Positions 24,544 to 33,456 of a stretch of DNA of 64,000 nt are shown here, in pieces. Position numbers and translations under genes: made by a program. The stretch lies in the NCBI GenBank assembly GCA_937926205.1, contig CALEYL010000042.1, positions 1 to 64,000 on the forward strand, given 5' to 3'. How positions within the stretch are numbered: the first letter of the stretch is position 1; each line of letters begins with the position of its first letter. This stretch comes from an uncultured Saprospiraceae bacterium (GTDB lineage Bacteria > Bacteroidota > Bacteroidia > Chitinophagales > Saprospiraceae). The notes under the pieces are model-generated. The model did not search any database and was not told where the DNA came from. It saw only the letters and a program-made list of their open reading frames with translations.

Positions 24544-26370
24544 TTATTGCTTCTGCACGGGATAGGACAATTGGCGGCCATTTTTTTCCAAACGCACCCA
24601 ATACATACCATCCGGCCAAGCTGATGTGGAAAGGCGTCGCGACCAGCGGCGGTCAACATTTTCTGAAAAAGACTGGATGATGCGGCCTTCTGCATCCAGA
24701 ATGCTGATGCGGCAAGGGCCGGCAGATTGTGCATCCAGTTCCAGCCTGAGTGTTTCCCGAAATGGATTGGGCGATAACCTGACGCGCGCCAGCCCCAAAT
24801 CGGCGGGCAGCGCATTGATGGTTACGGGTACACTTTCCGATACCCCGGTGCACCCGTCTTCGTCAATCACTTCTACCCGATAAACGCCGGTTTCGGTGGC
24901 AGTCAGGACAGCATCGGAAGCATCAGGCAGGAGGTTGTCATCCAGATACCACTGGTAAAAGACAAACCCTCCGTCAGCGGTCAGGGTGGCGCCATCCAGA
25001 CTCAGATTAACGACAATGGAATCTGGTTGTCCAATGACGATGTCGCTCAGCACCCGGCTGCATCCCAAAGCGTCTGTTGCCGTTACGGAATAGACGCCGG
25101 CCGGCAGATTGCTTCCGCTTCCTGAAGACCAGGAAATATTGAAAGGTGCGGTACCGCTTCCAATGCCCAGCAGAATACTGCCATCTTCACTGCCAAAGCA
25201 GCTGGCATCGGTGACCTCGGCTGCCACAACAGAAAACGACGAGCACAACTCGCGGATTTTATAGATTTTCCCCGAGCCATTTCCGGCGATGTACAATTCG
25301 CCGTTTACATCTTCGCCGAAAGCCGAAAAGTCGTTGTTAACAGAGTTGAGCAATTCTCTTTTGTCCCAACCGCCCTGTCCGTCAGGCGTCAGAGACCAGA
25401 TCCTGCCCGTGCAGTAATCTGTATAAAGATAATGGCCATAAAGGTCCGGGAAAGCACTGCCGCGGTAAACATAACCGCCTGTAATTGAGCAGCCTCCGTT
25501 GTTTGTATGGTCATAAACCGCTACGGGCGCCACATAGTTGCCAATAGGGCCGCAGCCGCTGGTGTTATAGGTTGCGTTACCCTCGTAGCAACGCCAGCCG
25601 TAGTTTTCGCCGCCTGTGCTGGATGCCGGCTGGAAATCAACTTCCTCCCAGTTGTTCTGCCCGACGTCGCCGATCCAGATGTCCCCTGTAAGCCGGTCAA
25701 AGCTGAAGCGCCAGGGGTTGCGCAGGCCGGTCGCCCAGATTTCGTTCAGCACCGATAATGAACCAAAAAAAGGGTTATCGGAGGGAATGGCATAAGGCGA
25801 ACCATTGTCCACATCTATGCGCAATATTTTACCCAAAAAAAGCATGGGGTTTTGAGCGCGGTTTCCCGGATCCCCACCGGAACCGCCGTCGCCAAATCCG
25901 GCATAGAGGTACCCATCAGGCCCAAAGTGTATGTCTCCGCCGTTGTGATTCGAAAAAGGCTGGTCTACAAAAAGCAGTTCCACTTCACTGTCCGGGTCCG
26001 CGATGTTCGGATTGGCAGTTACCGTAAACCGGGAGATGTGCGAATCGCCGCTGTTGTCCGTATAATTGACATAAAAGTAGTTGCTGTCCGGAAAACTGGG
26101 GTGAAAAGCGAGCCCAAGCAAGCCCTGTTCATTCCCTGATGAACCAACGCGCGGATCAATGTTGAGAAATGGCGTAGGGAGGGTTTGTCCGTTTCCGTCA
26201 ATGATGCGTATGATGCCATTTTGCTGAACCACGAAGAGGCGGTCGTCGCCGGCGTGGCGGATGGCTGTCGGACGTTGAAATCCGGTAGCGTAATCCTGCA
26301 ATTGAATTACCGGCTGCGCATAGAGGGACAGCGAAGCAAGTAAGAGCACTGCTAATGTAATTTTTTTCAT
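24544..26370 (-). CDS. Secreted PQQ-type glucose/sorbosone dehydrogenase with T9SS sorting domain
   Basis: 608 residues from the ATG at 26370, where MKKITLAVLLLASLSLYAQ forms a signal peptide. Residues about 20-375 are a soluble aldose-dehydrogenase-like beta-propeller (RPTAIRHAGDDRLFVVQQ; GLLGLAFHP; FSNHNGGDIHFGPDG; ATGLRNPWRFSFD; WIGDVGQNNWEEVD), the family's typical motifs including the His used in PQQ oxidation of sugars. A SprB repeat (about 385-450), an Ig-like segment and a C-terminal T9SS type A sorting domain (RVRLSPNPFRETLRLEL) follow. It is probably cell-surface or released, oxidising sugars or polyols. The exact substrate is not predictable. Confidence 0.88.
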   Translation of the reverse strand: MKKITLAVLLLASLSLYAQPVIQLQDYATGFQRPTAIRHAGDDRLFVVQQNGIIRIIDGNGQTLPTPFLNIDPRVGSSGNEQGLLGLAFHPSFPDSNYFYVNYTDNSGDSHISRFTVTANPNIADPDSEVELLFVDQPFSNHNGGDIHFGPDGYLYAGFGDGGSGGDPGNRAQNPMLFLGKILRIDVDNGSPYAIPSDNPFFGSLSVLNEIWATGLRNPWRFSFDRLTGDIWIGDVGQNNWEEVDFQPASSTGGENYGWRCYEGNATYNTSGCGPIGNYVAPVAVYDHTNNGGCSITGGYVYRGSAFPDLYGHYLYTDYCTGRIWSLTPDGQGGWDKRELLNSVNNDFSAFGEDVNGELYIAGNGSGKIYKIRELCSSFSVVAAEVTDASCFGSEDGSILLGIGSGTAPFNISWSSGSGSNLPAGVYSVTATDALGCSRVLSDIVIGQPDSIVVNLSLDGATLTADGGFVFYQWYLDDNLLPDASDAVLTATETGVYRVEVIDEDGCTGVSESVPVTINALPADLGLARVRLSPNPFRETLRLELDAQSAGPCRISILDAEGRIIQSFSENVDRRWSRRLSTSAWPDGMYWVRLEKNGRQLSYPVQKQ

Positions 26371-26462
26371 GCTTATTTCTTTTTGAGCCGCCAAGATAGG
26401 TCTTTGGGCGAATTGGGGCGGCTGCGGCAGACCTGAACTGTGTCGTTCAACTGACGATAACC

Positions 26463-27752
26463 TTAGATCGCTTTGACCAGTGGGTCGTATAGCGGGAAGC
26501 GCTCCATCCAGGCATTTACCTGGCGGCGGGTATTGTCCAGCATTCCTTCATTGCCCGCGTCGCCCAGAACGGCGTCTATCCAATCGACAACCTGAATACA
26601 ATCTGATTCCACAAATCCTCGGGAGGTAATGGCGGCGGTCCCGATGCGGATGCCGGAAGTAACCATCGGCGACTGGGTATCGAAAGGCACCATGTTTTTA
26701 TTAACGGTAATGTCGGCTTTTCCGAGCGCTTCTTCTGCCACTTTACCGGTCACGCCTTTCGAGCGCAGGTCAATAAGCATCAGGTGGTTATCTGTTCCGC
26801 CAGAAATAATTTTATACCCCTTTTGCACAAAAGCGCCGGCCATGGCCTGGGCGTTGCGCACAACCTGTTGGCAATATGCTTTGAATTCCGGTTGCAGCGC
26901 TTCATTAAAAGCAACGGCTTTGGCAGCGATGACGTGTTCCAGCGGGCCGCCCTGCATGCCGGGAAAAACGCCGCTATCCAATATTGCAGACATTTTGATG
27001 GGGTCGCCTTTTTTGGTCGTTCTGCCCCATGGATTTTCAAAGTTTTTGCCCATCATGATGATGCCGCCACGAGGCCCGCGCAGGGTTTTGTGCGTAGTGG
27101 AAGTGACAATGTGGCAATGTTCCATAGGGTTGTTGAGCAAACCGGAAGCAATGAGCCCGGCAGGGTGGGCGATGTCGGCCAGCAACAGGGCGCCAACTTT
27201 ATCTGCAATCGCGCGGAAACGGGCATAATCCCAATCCCGGGCATAAGCAGAAGCGCCGCAAACAATAAGTTTAGGCTTTACCTCGAGGGCTTTGGCTTCC
27301 ACTTTGTCCATGTCTATTCGTCCGGTTTCCTCTTCCACCCCGTAAAAATGCGGTTCGTAAACTTTTCCGGAAAAATTGACCGGCGAACCGTGTGAAAGGT
27401 GACCGCCATGAGCCAGGTCGAACCCCAGTATGCGGTCTCCTGGTTGAAGGACTGCTAAAAACACGGCAGCATTGGCCTGTGCGCCGGAATGCGGTTGTAC
27501 ATTGGCATAAGCAGCGCCAAACAACTCTTTTAGCCGGTCAATCGCCAATTGCTCTACCTGGTCTACAATCTCACACCCGCCGTAGTAGCGACGTCCGGGG
27601 TATCCTTCAGCGTATTTATTGGTCAGGCAACTGCCCATTGCATCCAGAACAGCCTGGCTGGTAAAGTTTTCAGATGCAATTAGTTCGATGCCTTTGCGCT
27701 GTCTGTCCAATTCTTTTTGCAATAAGTGGAAGAGCTGAGTATCTTTAGACAT
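26463..27752 (-). CDS. glyA: Serine hydroxymethyltransferase
   Basis: A 429-residue PLP enzyme, the usual length. Motifs include ELIASENFTS, YAEGYPGRRYYGG, the PLP lysine in TSTTHKTLRGPRGG, and the C-terminal region SGIRIGTAAITSRG. It interconverts serine and tetrahydrofolate with glycine and methylene-tetrahydrofolate in the cytoplasm. Transcribed alone; the neighbouring metallophosphoesterase is divergent across 166 bp. Confidence 0.97.
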   Translation of the reverse strand: MSKDTQLFHLLQKELDRQRKGIELIASENFTSQAVLDAMGSCLTNKYAEGYPGRRYYGGCEIVDQVEQLAIDRLKELFGAAYANVQPHSGAQANAAVFLAVLQPGDRILGFDLAHGGHLSHGSPVNFSGKVYEPHFYGVEEETGRIDMDKVEAKALEVKPKLIVCGASAYARDWDYARFRAIADKVGALLLADIAHPAGLIASGLLNNPMEHCHIVTSTTHKTLRGPRGGIIMMGKNFENPWGRTTKKGDPIKMSAILDSGVFPGMQGGPLEHVIAAKAVAFNEALQPEFKAYCQQVVRNAQAMAGAFVQKGYKIISGGTDNHLMLIDLRSKGVTGKVAEEALGKADITVNKNMVPFDTQSPMVTSGIRIGTAAITSRGFVESDCIQVVDWIDAVLGDAGNEGMLDNTRRQVNAWMERFPLYDPLVKAI

Positions 27753-27822
27753 TGTAACCAGTTATATAGATTAATTATCCGCACCAAAAAGCGGAACGGC
27801 TTAAAATATTGCGAATTTCGGG

Positions 27823-27830
27823 CAAAAGTA
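27823..27830 (-). promoter_or_regulatory. Candidate -7 element for glyA
   Basis: TACTTTTG on the minus strand matches TAnnTTTG about 70 bases upstream of the glyA start. A TTTG lies 15 bases further upstream, shorter than the usual spacing, so only the -7 box is claimed. Confidence 0.35.
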
Positions 27831-27918
27831 CAATAAATTCGGTAACAAAAACCTTTATGTACCCGTAACAATGGTACACTTCCCGATACTTCAATACAGG
27901 GTATAAACTTAGGAATTA

Positions 27919-29841
27919 ATGTTCGGTATATCTGAAAAGCGACTGTTGGCCGCACTCATCTGTTGCGGCAGTTTTTTTTACGCAAATGCTGCCACTGACC
28001 GCTATCGTTGCATGTGGCGGGATGATCCTGCCACGACTATGGTCATAGGATGGGATCAGGTGTCGGGGACATCTCCATCTGTGTTGTATGATGTTGTCGA
28101 TAACGGGCAACGGGCAGCACTTTATAAAAACACCGCCAGGCCTTCTTTTGTCATTCCTGCCAAAGGGATGAACAACCATTTTGTGCGGCTTACCGGCCTG
28201 AAACCCAATACAGTCTATTATTTCATCATCAAAGACAGCGAAGGGGTCAGCAAAAGGTTTTCATTTCAAACGGCGCCTTCCGATCCTAACAGCCGTATAT
28301 CCATTATCGCCGGCGGCGATTCCCGCAACCACCGCGAAGCGCGTCAGGATGCCAACCGCCTGGTAAGCAAATTACGGCCCCATCTGGTGATGTTCAATGG
28401 CGATATGACCGGAGGCGATACGGCGCCGGAGTGGCGCGAGTGGTTCGACGACTGGCAATTGACCATAGGCAGCGACGGTCGTTTGTTCCCGCTCATTGTT
28501 GCCCGGGGCAATCACGAATCTTCTAACAAGCCATTGATTGAACTTTTTGATGTAAAACAACCGGATGTCTATTATGCCCTGAACCTTGGCGGCAGCCTTA
28601 TCCGCGTTTATACCCTCAACACTATGATTCCTGCAGGCGGCGCCCAGCGTACCTGGCTTGAAACCGACCTGAAGACCCAGGGAACTCAGGCCACCTGGCG
28701 CATTGCCCAGTATCACCATGCCATTCGCCCTCACCATGCCGACAAAACCGAAAAAGATGACTTGTTACTCAATTGGGCTACCTTTTTTGCGAAATACCGC
28801 ATGAATCTGGCAGTAGAATCCGATTCACACGTAACCAAAGCAACCTGGCCTGTCCGTCCTTCGAATGAATCCGGCAGTGATGAAGGTTTCATCCGGGATG
28901 ACGACAACGGAACCGTTTATGTAGGCGAAGGCGGCTGGGGCGCTCCCTTGCGCGAAAACAATGACGACAAATCCTGGACCCGCAACAGCGACAGCTTCAA
29001 CCACTTCAATTGGATATTCGCCGACGGCCAGAAAATAGAAATCCGAACCATCAAAACCGATGGCTCCAACAAGGTTAAGGAAGTCGATCACAAAAATATT
29101 TTTTCTCCGCCGGTAGGCCTGGTCGTCTGGACGCCCAGCAATGGCGATGTCATCACCATCCGCAACAAAAACGCGCAGCAACAAACTGCTGCAGCTTCGC
29201 CAAGTCCACAACAGCAGGGAGGAGATGTCCTCGCTGCGAAACAAGGCCATACTTTAGTCGGGTTTTCGATAGGCACCAGGTCAAGCGACGTTACCATCCG
29301 CTGGACGGGCATCAACGAGCCGGATTTTATCACGTATGAAATTCACCGCTCTACTGATGGCGGAAAGCAATACAAACTGATTGCCGCCGTACCCGGTAAA
29401 GGAAAGGTTGAGAAACAGGATTATGCCCACCTGGACAAAGGATTTGCGGTCAACAGCCAATTCAAAAACGCACAATACCAAATCAAAGCAATCCGCAAAG
29501 ACGGCCGGTTTACGCTGTTTTCGCCCGATCAACCGGAAAAGGAAGAGGTTGCTCAAGCTAATCCTGAAGAGGGCACTGCCGCTTCTGATGACAACAAACT
29601 GATTCCTGATGCTGCAACCGGTGCAGTACGCATAAAATACAACCTGGCCAAAACATCCAATGTTTTGGTACTCCTCACGGATGCGCAGAACAAAGAAATT
29701 TCCCGGGTACCGCTCAACAACCAGCCCCCGGGGGCCTACAATAAGTCTCTGGATCTGAGCCGGATAGGCAAAGGAACCTATACCCTGGTTATCAAAGCCG
29801 AAGGGGCTGTTGTGGCGCAATATCAGGTGGAGAAGAGCTAG
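27919..29841 (+). CDS. Secreted purple-acid-phosphatase-like metallophosphoesterase
   Basis: A 640-residue protein. A signal peptide ends near residue 25 (YANAATD). Residues about 30-115 are the fibronectin-like N-terminal domain of purple acid phosphatases (VRLTGLKPNTVYYF). The calcineurin-like domain follows with metal motifs GGDSRNH, FNGDMTGGD, RGNHESSN, QYHHAIRPHH and SDSHVTK. A second fibronectin-like segment (about 445-530) and a C-terminal beta domain that could be a T9SS-type sorting or Ig module end the protein. It should hydrolyse phosphate esters outside the cytoplasm. A decayed copy of its last ~80 bp reappears at 33581-33649. Confidence 0.87.
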   Translation: MFGISEKRLLAALICCGSFFYANAATDRYRCMWRDDPATTMVIGWDQVSGTSPSVLYDVVDNGQRAALYKNTARPSFVIPAKGMNNHFVRLTGLKPNTVYYFIIKDSEGVSKRFSFQTAPSDPNSRISIIAGGDSRNHREARQDANRLVSKLRPHLVMFNGDMTGGDTAPEWREWFDDWQLTIGSDGRLFPLIVARGNHESSNKPLIELFDVKQPDVYYALNLGGSLIRVYTLNTMIPAGGAQRTWLETDLKTQGTQATWRIAQYHHAIRPHHADKTEKDDLLLNWATFFAKYRMNLAVESDSHVTKATWPVRPSNESGSDEGFIRDDDNGTVYVGEGGWGAPLRENNDDKSWTRNSDSFNHFNWIFADGQKIEIRTIKTDGSNKVKEVDHKNIFSPPVGLVVWTPSNGDVITIRNKNAQQQTAAASPSPQQQGGDVLAAKQGHTLVGFSIGTRSSDVTIRWTGINEPDFITYEIHRSTDGGKQYKLIAAVPGKGKVEKQDYAHLDKGFAVNSQFKNAQYQIKAIRKDGRFTLFSPDQPEKEEVAQANPEEGTAASDDNKLIPDAATGAVRIKYNLAKTSNVLVLLTDAQNKEISRVPLNNQPPGAYNKSLDLSRIGKGTYTLVIKAEGAVVAQYQVEKS

Positions 29842-30229
29842 GCTTGTTGATCTGCGGTTATGCTGTTTTGAGTCTTTTCCCGGTAATAATATTTGGGCCA
29901 AAAGTTATTTGGTCTTAGGGGTACGGAAGAAAGGTGCACACGTTGTTTATGGCGGTGATGCGGTGTAAGCCAGGCAGATCATAAAATGTCTGAATCAGAA
30001 TTCACAAAATTGGAGCCTACCTATCGGCAGGTAAAAATTTTCAGGATTGACACGCCACGAATTCCGGAAACTCCTGCCTACCCGGCCAGCCTATCGGAGG
30101 TCAGGCAGACAGAATGAAATTCAGAAAATCCTATCCATGACAGATTATCTGTCAACCCAATTTTTTTACCCCAACGGGGTGGCCCAACCTGATTCAGACA
30201 GATGGAAAGCGAGCATTCTTTAGAGTAAA

Positions 30230-30296
30230 ATCATGGATTGCTGGGCGGGCTGAACCCGCGACTTTGGTTCGTATGCGACCCTGAAAGGTCGCAACA
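30230..30296. repeat. Short intergenic repeat, first copy
   Basis: About 65 bp (ATCATGGATTGCTGG ... GGCTGAACCCG ... ACTTTGGT ... GCGACCCTGAAAGGTCGC) recurring with few changes at 31267-31332. The 3' end is a small hairpin, GCGACC-CTGAAA-GGTCGC. Confidence 0.65.
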
Positions 30297-30368
30297 AGCG
30301 GCATCTTTTCTAAAATGAGCAGGGTGTAATCAGCTTGTGCGCCAGCGGATAATCAGCTTATGCACCAG

Positions 30369-30659
30369 CGGGGCCGGCAGCGTTTGCCGCAGGCGCAGGG
30401 GTGACGTTTAATTGAACCGCCACAGGCGCTGATACACAGGGCATGGTGCCCACTACTGCATAAACGGTCGTGGTGTTGGTTGTAAATGCTCCGGGCGTAC
30501 CAATTGACATCGTTGCCGCCATATTCGTATACCAGTTCACGGGCTGGCCGGAACCGCCGTTGACGGTATTGTTGAGTGCTGTCAGGTTGAAAGTGGCCTG
30601 CCCCATGGCATTGGCACATGCTGAAAGAGGGCCGGCGGGGAACGTCGTGGGAGCCGGGT
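30369..30659 (-). pseudogene. Orphan copy of repeat 1 of the giant T9SS protein
   Basis: About 290 bp closely matching 18648-18937 inside the giant gene, with roughly 15-20 differences by eye. It encodes one complete 84-residue repeat plus the junction residues of the preceding domain. The only differences in the core repeat protein are a few residues (MSIGTPG instead of NAVGTPG). The frame has no start codon at its beginning, no signal peptide, and stops just after the repeat. One end (GCTGATACACAGGG) resembles repeat 2 rather than repeat 1, so the copy looks mosaic. It is a displaced cassette, not a gene. Confidence 0.8.
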
Positions 30660-30751
30660 ACTTTATAGGACGTGAAAAATATCATTCGATTTTAGATGAT
30701 TAACTCATCCTTATTTATGTAGGATAGCAATTATCGTGATAATTCTATTTT

Positions 30752-30787
30752 AAGGCCGATAGGTACAAATCTATCGGCCTTTTTTAC
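30752..30787. terminator. Bidirectional hairpin terminator
   Basis: A perfect 11-bp stem AAGGCCGATAG / CTATCGGCCTT with an 8-base loop is followed by a run of Ts on the plus strand and preceded by As. There is no intact gene immediately on either side; it may be a remnant of a lost transcription unit. Confidence 0.65.
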
Positions 30788-30796
30788 ATGAAGTAA

Positions 30797-31257
30797 CCCC
30801 CGCTCGCGACGAACCTGTCACCCATCAAAAGCGCTCGCTCGTTGCGACCTGTGGTCGCAAACGGGTCAAAGCTGCGGGCTCCAGCCCACTACTGTCTAAA
30901 ACCTTAGAAAAGGCAAGGATCGTACGAGAAATTCAACACAGGAATCCGCGTTTTCTGTGTCATTTGTTTCATCTGCGTTCCCAACAACACATCCTTAGGA
31001 ACACTGATGACCCGGATCACGCGGAAAACACAGATGAAAACACTGTAGATACAGTGTTTTAGACAGCAAAGGGCTCCAGCCCGGCTTCAAAAAAACAAAT
31101 CAAATCCCGGTAGTCGGCACAAAACCAATATCGTCCCAAATATCATCCAATCCACTCAACGATGGTGAGGGTTAAAAGTTAATCCGTGCTGATCCAGTAT
31201 TTTATAGCGCACATTAATCGGTTTTCAGACCAGAAAAATAGGCAGAAAGGCGGATTT
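30797..31257. repeat. Dispersed intergenic repeat, copy A (interrupted)
   Basis: Aligns with copy B (32999-33263) in two parts: about 30797-30887 and 31071-31257. Matching blocks include CGCTCGCGACGAACCTGTCA, GTGGTCGCAAACGGGTCAAA, GGGCTCCAGCCC, GTCGGCACAAAA, GGTGAGGGTTAAAA, TTAATCCGTGCTG and AGTATTTTATAGCGCA. The intervening 183 bp (30888-31070) are absent from copy B. Confidence 0.8.
30888..31070. mobile_element. 183-bp insertion with inverted ends and 12-bp direct repeats
   Basis: Flanked on both sides by GGGCTCCAGCCC (30876-30887 and 31071-31082), which is present only once in the otherwise matching copy B (33078-33089), so B represents the empty site. Near its ends are CTGTCTAAAAC (30892-30902) and GTTTTAGACAG (31056-31066), an 11-bp inverted repeat. 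It also contains a perfect 11-bp-stem hairpin at 31037-31060 (AAAACACTGTA-GA-TACAGTGTTTT). No coding capacity. The right-end sequence TTTTAGACAGCAA also appears at about 33272-33285. Confidence 0.65.
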
Positions 31258-31266
31258 TTGGAAACA

Positions 31267-31332
31267 AAAATCATGGATTGCTGGCTTAAGGCTGAACCCG
31301 AGACTTTGGTCTGTATGCGACCCTGAAAGGTC
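31267..31332. repeat. Short intergenic repeat, second copy
   Basis: Near-duplicate of 30230-30296, again ending in the GCGACC-CTGAAA-GGTCGC hairpin. It lies 150 bp upstream of the ATPase gene. Confidence 0.65.
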
Positions 31333-31481
31333 GCCCATCATCCATACTTATTTCCAAAAATGAGGTTATACTTGGAAATAAGTCTATTTTTTTTATCGAT
31401 ATTTCCAGGTATAAAGCTAAATTTGATCTTGATTTCAGACATTTCGGAACAATTTTTATCACGCAATCCACTTGTTTTCAA

Positions 31482-32906
31482 ATGATTGGAAGAAAAAAAG
31501 AAATTGAAAAAATCGAACGACTTCTTGTTTCCGGGCGCTCCGAGTTTTTGGCGGTAACGGGAAGGCGGCGTGTTGGCAAGACCTTCCTGGTGGATACCAT
31601 GCTGAGAAAGCATTACTGTTTCAGCATGACGGGCATCCAGAATGGAAGCATGGGAACGCAATTGGTGAATTTTAGCGTAAAATTGGCCGAATACGATGGG
31701 ACGAACATTCCTCAAAACCCGAAAAACTGGCAGGCGGCTTTCTTGCAGTTGAAAGGATACCTCAAGACTTTGCCCAAGGATCGAAAGCAGGTTATTTTTC
31801 TGGACGAACTTCCATGGATAGAAACACCAAAGTCGGGTTTTGTGCAAATGCTGGCGCACTTTTGGAACGATTACCTGTCCAAAGAACCGCACTTTATACT
31901 CGTGATTTGCGGTTCGGCAACTTCCTGGATCATCAAAAAAGTGATCAATGATTCGGGCGGCTTGCACAACCGGATCACCGAAAACATCCACCTTCGCCCG
32001 TTTACCTTGGCCGAAACCAATGCTTTCCTGACTGGCAAAGGACTTTCGTTCAGCCTTCAGGACTTGGCGAAAGTATATATGGCCCTTGGCGGAATCCCGT
32101 TCTATTTGGAAAACCTTCGAAAAGGAGAAAGTTTTTCGGCGGCCATTGAGCGTTTATGTTTTGCCCCGACCGGAATTTTGCACAACGAATACCACAATCT
32201 GTACCAAGCCCTTTTCAATAATGCCGAAATACATCAACAGATTGTGGCTGCCCTCTCCATGCGGCATTATGGCATGCTGCATACCGAAATACTTCAGGAA
32301 ATCGGAATGAACCAGCCTACCGGCTCTTACCAAAGAGCCATGGCGGAACTGATTGTCTCCGATTTTGTCGTCGAAAATACGCCCATGGGTAAACAAAAAC
32401 GTGGTTCCACTTATCGGCTGGTGGACGAATACAGCATTTTTTACCATCGGTTTATTCAGGCGCACAAAAAATACAGCCCCGGAATCTGGCAACAACTGGC
32501 GGAAAGCCAGTCCTATAAGATTTGGGCGGGCTACGCCTTTGAAACCCTTTGCCACAAACACATTGACGTCATCAAACGTGCATTGGGCATTGCCGCCGTT
32601 TATACCGAAATTTCCAGTATGCGGATTCCCGCTTCGGGTGGAACGCCTGGATTCCAAATTGACTTGCTCATTGACCGCAAAGACAATAGCATCAATCTTT
32701 GCGAAATAAAATTTCACAGCGGCCCCTTTACCATCACACCAACATACTATCAGCAATTGATAGAAAAGCGCCAACGTTTTGTAGATCATACGGGTACTAA
32801 AAAACAGGTTTTCCTGACTTTTATAACCAATTTCGGGATCACACCTAACACTTACGCACTGGATGTCGTGGATGCGGAAGTCCGACTGGCGCAATTATTG
32901 GATTAA
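31482..32906 (+). CDS. AAA ATPase fused to DUF234 nuclease-like domain
   Basis: A 474-residue protein. The N-terminal STAND/AAA-type ATPase (archaeal-ATPase family, PF01637-like) has Walker A GRRRVGKT (about residues 26-33), Walker B VIFLDELPW and a sensor segment ICGSATSWI. A winged-helix-like middle follows. The C-terminal DUF234 domain has a PD-(D/E)xK-type pattern: Asp in FQIDLLIDR and ExK in LCEIKF. Members are widespread, often mobile, and functionally uncharacterised; a DNA-related or defence role is only a hypothesis. It is the sole intact gene in the repeat-rich patch and is flanked by direct copies of the intergenic repeat. Confidence 0.88.
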   Translation: MIGRKKEIEKIERLLVSGRSEFLAVTGRRRVGKTFLVDTMLRKHYCFSMTGIQNGSMGTQLVNFSVKLAEYDGTNIPQNPKNWQAAFLQLKGYLKTLPKDRKQVIFLDELPWIETPKSGFVQMLAHFWNDYLSKEPHFILVICGSATSWIIKKVINDSGGLHNRITENIHLRPFTLAETNAFLTGKGLSFSLQDLAKVYMALGGIPFYLENLRKGESFSAAIERLCFAPTGILHNEYHNLYQALFNNAEIHQQIVAALSMRHYGMLHTEILQEIGMNQPTGSYQRAMAELIVSDFVVENTPMGKQKRGSTYRLVDEYSIFYHRFIQAHKKYSPGIWQQLAESQSYKIWAGYAFETLCHKHIDVIKRALGIAAVYTEISSMRIPASGGTPGFQIDLLIDRKDNSINLCEIKFHSGPFTITPTYYQQLIEKRQRFVDHTGTKKQVFLTFITNFGITPNTYALDVVDAEVRLAQLLD

Positions 32907-32998
32907 GGTAAAAGGCTAAGATCACTCCCCCTACACCTCCGAAGGCAAGTTCCCAAACCCTTGCTTGTAACGCCGTGGAAAAGAAGATGTCTTTGAAT

Positions 32999-33263
32999 AA
33001 CCCGCTCGCGACGAACCTGTCACCCATCAAAAGCGCTCGTTAGTTGCGACCTGTGGTCGCAAACGGGTCAAAGCTGCGGGCTCCAGCCCGGCTTCAAAAA
33101 AACCAAATCAAATCCTGGTAGTCGGCACAAAATCAATATCGTTCCAAATACCATCCTATCCACTCGACGCCGGTGAGGGTTAAAAAGTTAATCCGTGCTG
33201 TTTCAGTATTTTATAGCGCATATTCATCTGTTTTCAAAGCAGAAAAATAGGCAGAAATGTAGC
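32999..33263. repeat. Dispersed intergenic repeat, copy B (uninterrupted)
   Basis: About 265 bp matching copy A outside its 183-bp insertion and, more weakly, copy C at the window start. It includes the hairpin GCGACC-TGT-GGTCGC. Together with copy A it brackets the ATPase gene in direct orientation. Confidence 0.8.
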
Positions 33264-33300
33264 ATACAGCGTTTTAGACAGCAATAGGTAATGCACAAAT

Positions 33301-33357
33301 CACGTCATAAAACTCCGTGAAACCCAGCGTTTACTCCGCGGAACTCTGCGTAATTTT
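33301..33357. repeat. CTCCGTGAAAC-type intergenic repeat
   Basis: About 55 bp (ACGTCATAAAACTCCGTGAA, ACCCAGCGTTTACTCCG) nearly identical to 38155-38213. Within each copy ACTCCG-type units recur. Confidence 0.65.
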
Positions 33358-33456
33358 TCATGGGACAAATAGACTCATGATGCATACGAACAGCTTAGCC
33401 CCTGATTCACAGGAAGCATCCAAAAATTCGGGATTTTTCCTGTAAGTAGCAGTTAC

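Larger units (their letters stand above)
29842..31481. other. Repeat-rich non-coding region
   Basis: No intact gene is visible across 1.64 kb. Contents, in order: a palindrome TGACAGAT-T-ATCTGTCA at 30138-30154; a block at about 30230-30296 repeated at 31267-31332; a tandem 22-23-bp duplication at 30328-30372 (AATCAGCTT-G/A-TGC-G/A-CCAGCGG); the orphan adhesin repeat at 30369-30659; a hairpin terminator; and copy A of the dispersed intergenic repeat with a 183-bp insertion. Confidence 0.7.

Noticed and set aside
30353..30685. Minus- and plus-strand frames in the orphan cassette as real genes
   Set aside because: No signal peptide, no start at a sensible position and no sorting domain; they are a displaced repeat unit.
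30797..33263. CRISPR array
   Set aside because: The repeats are long, few and irregularly spaced, with no short regular spacers and no cas genes.
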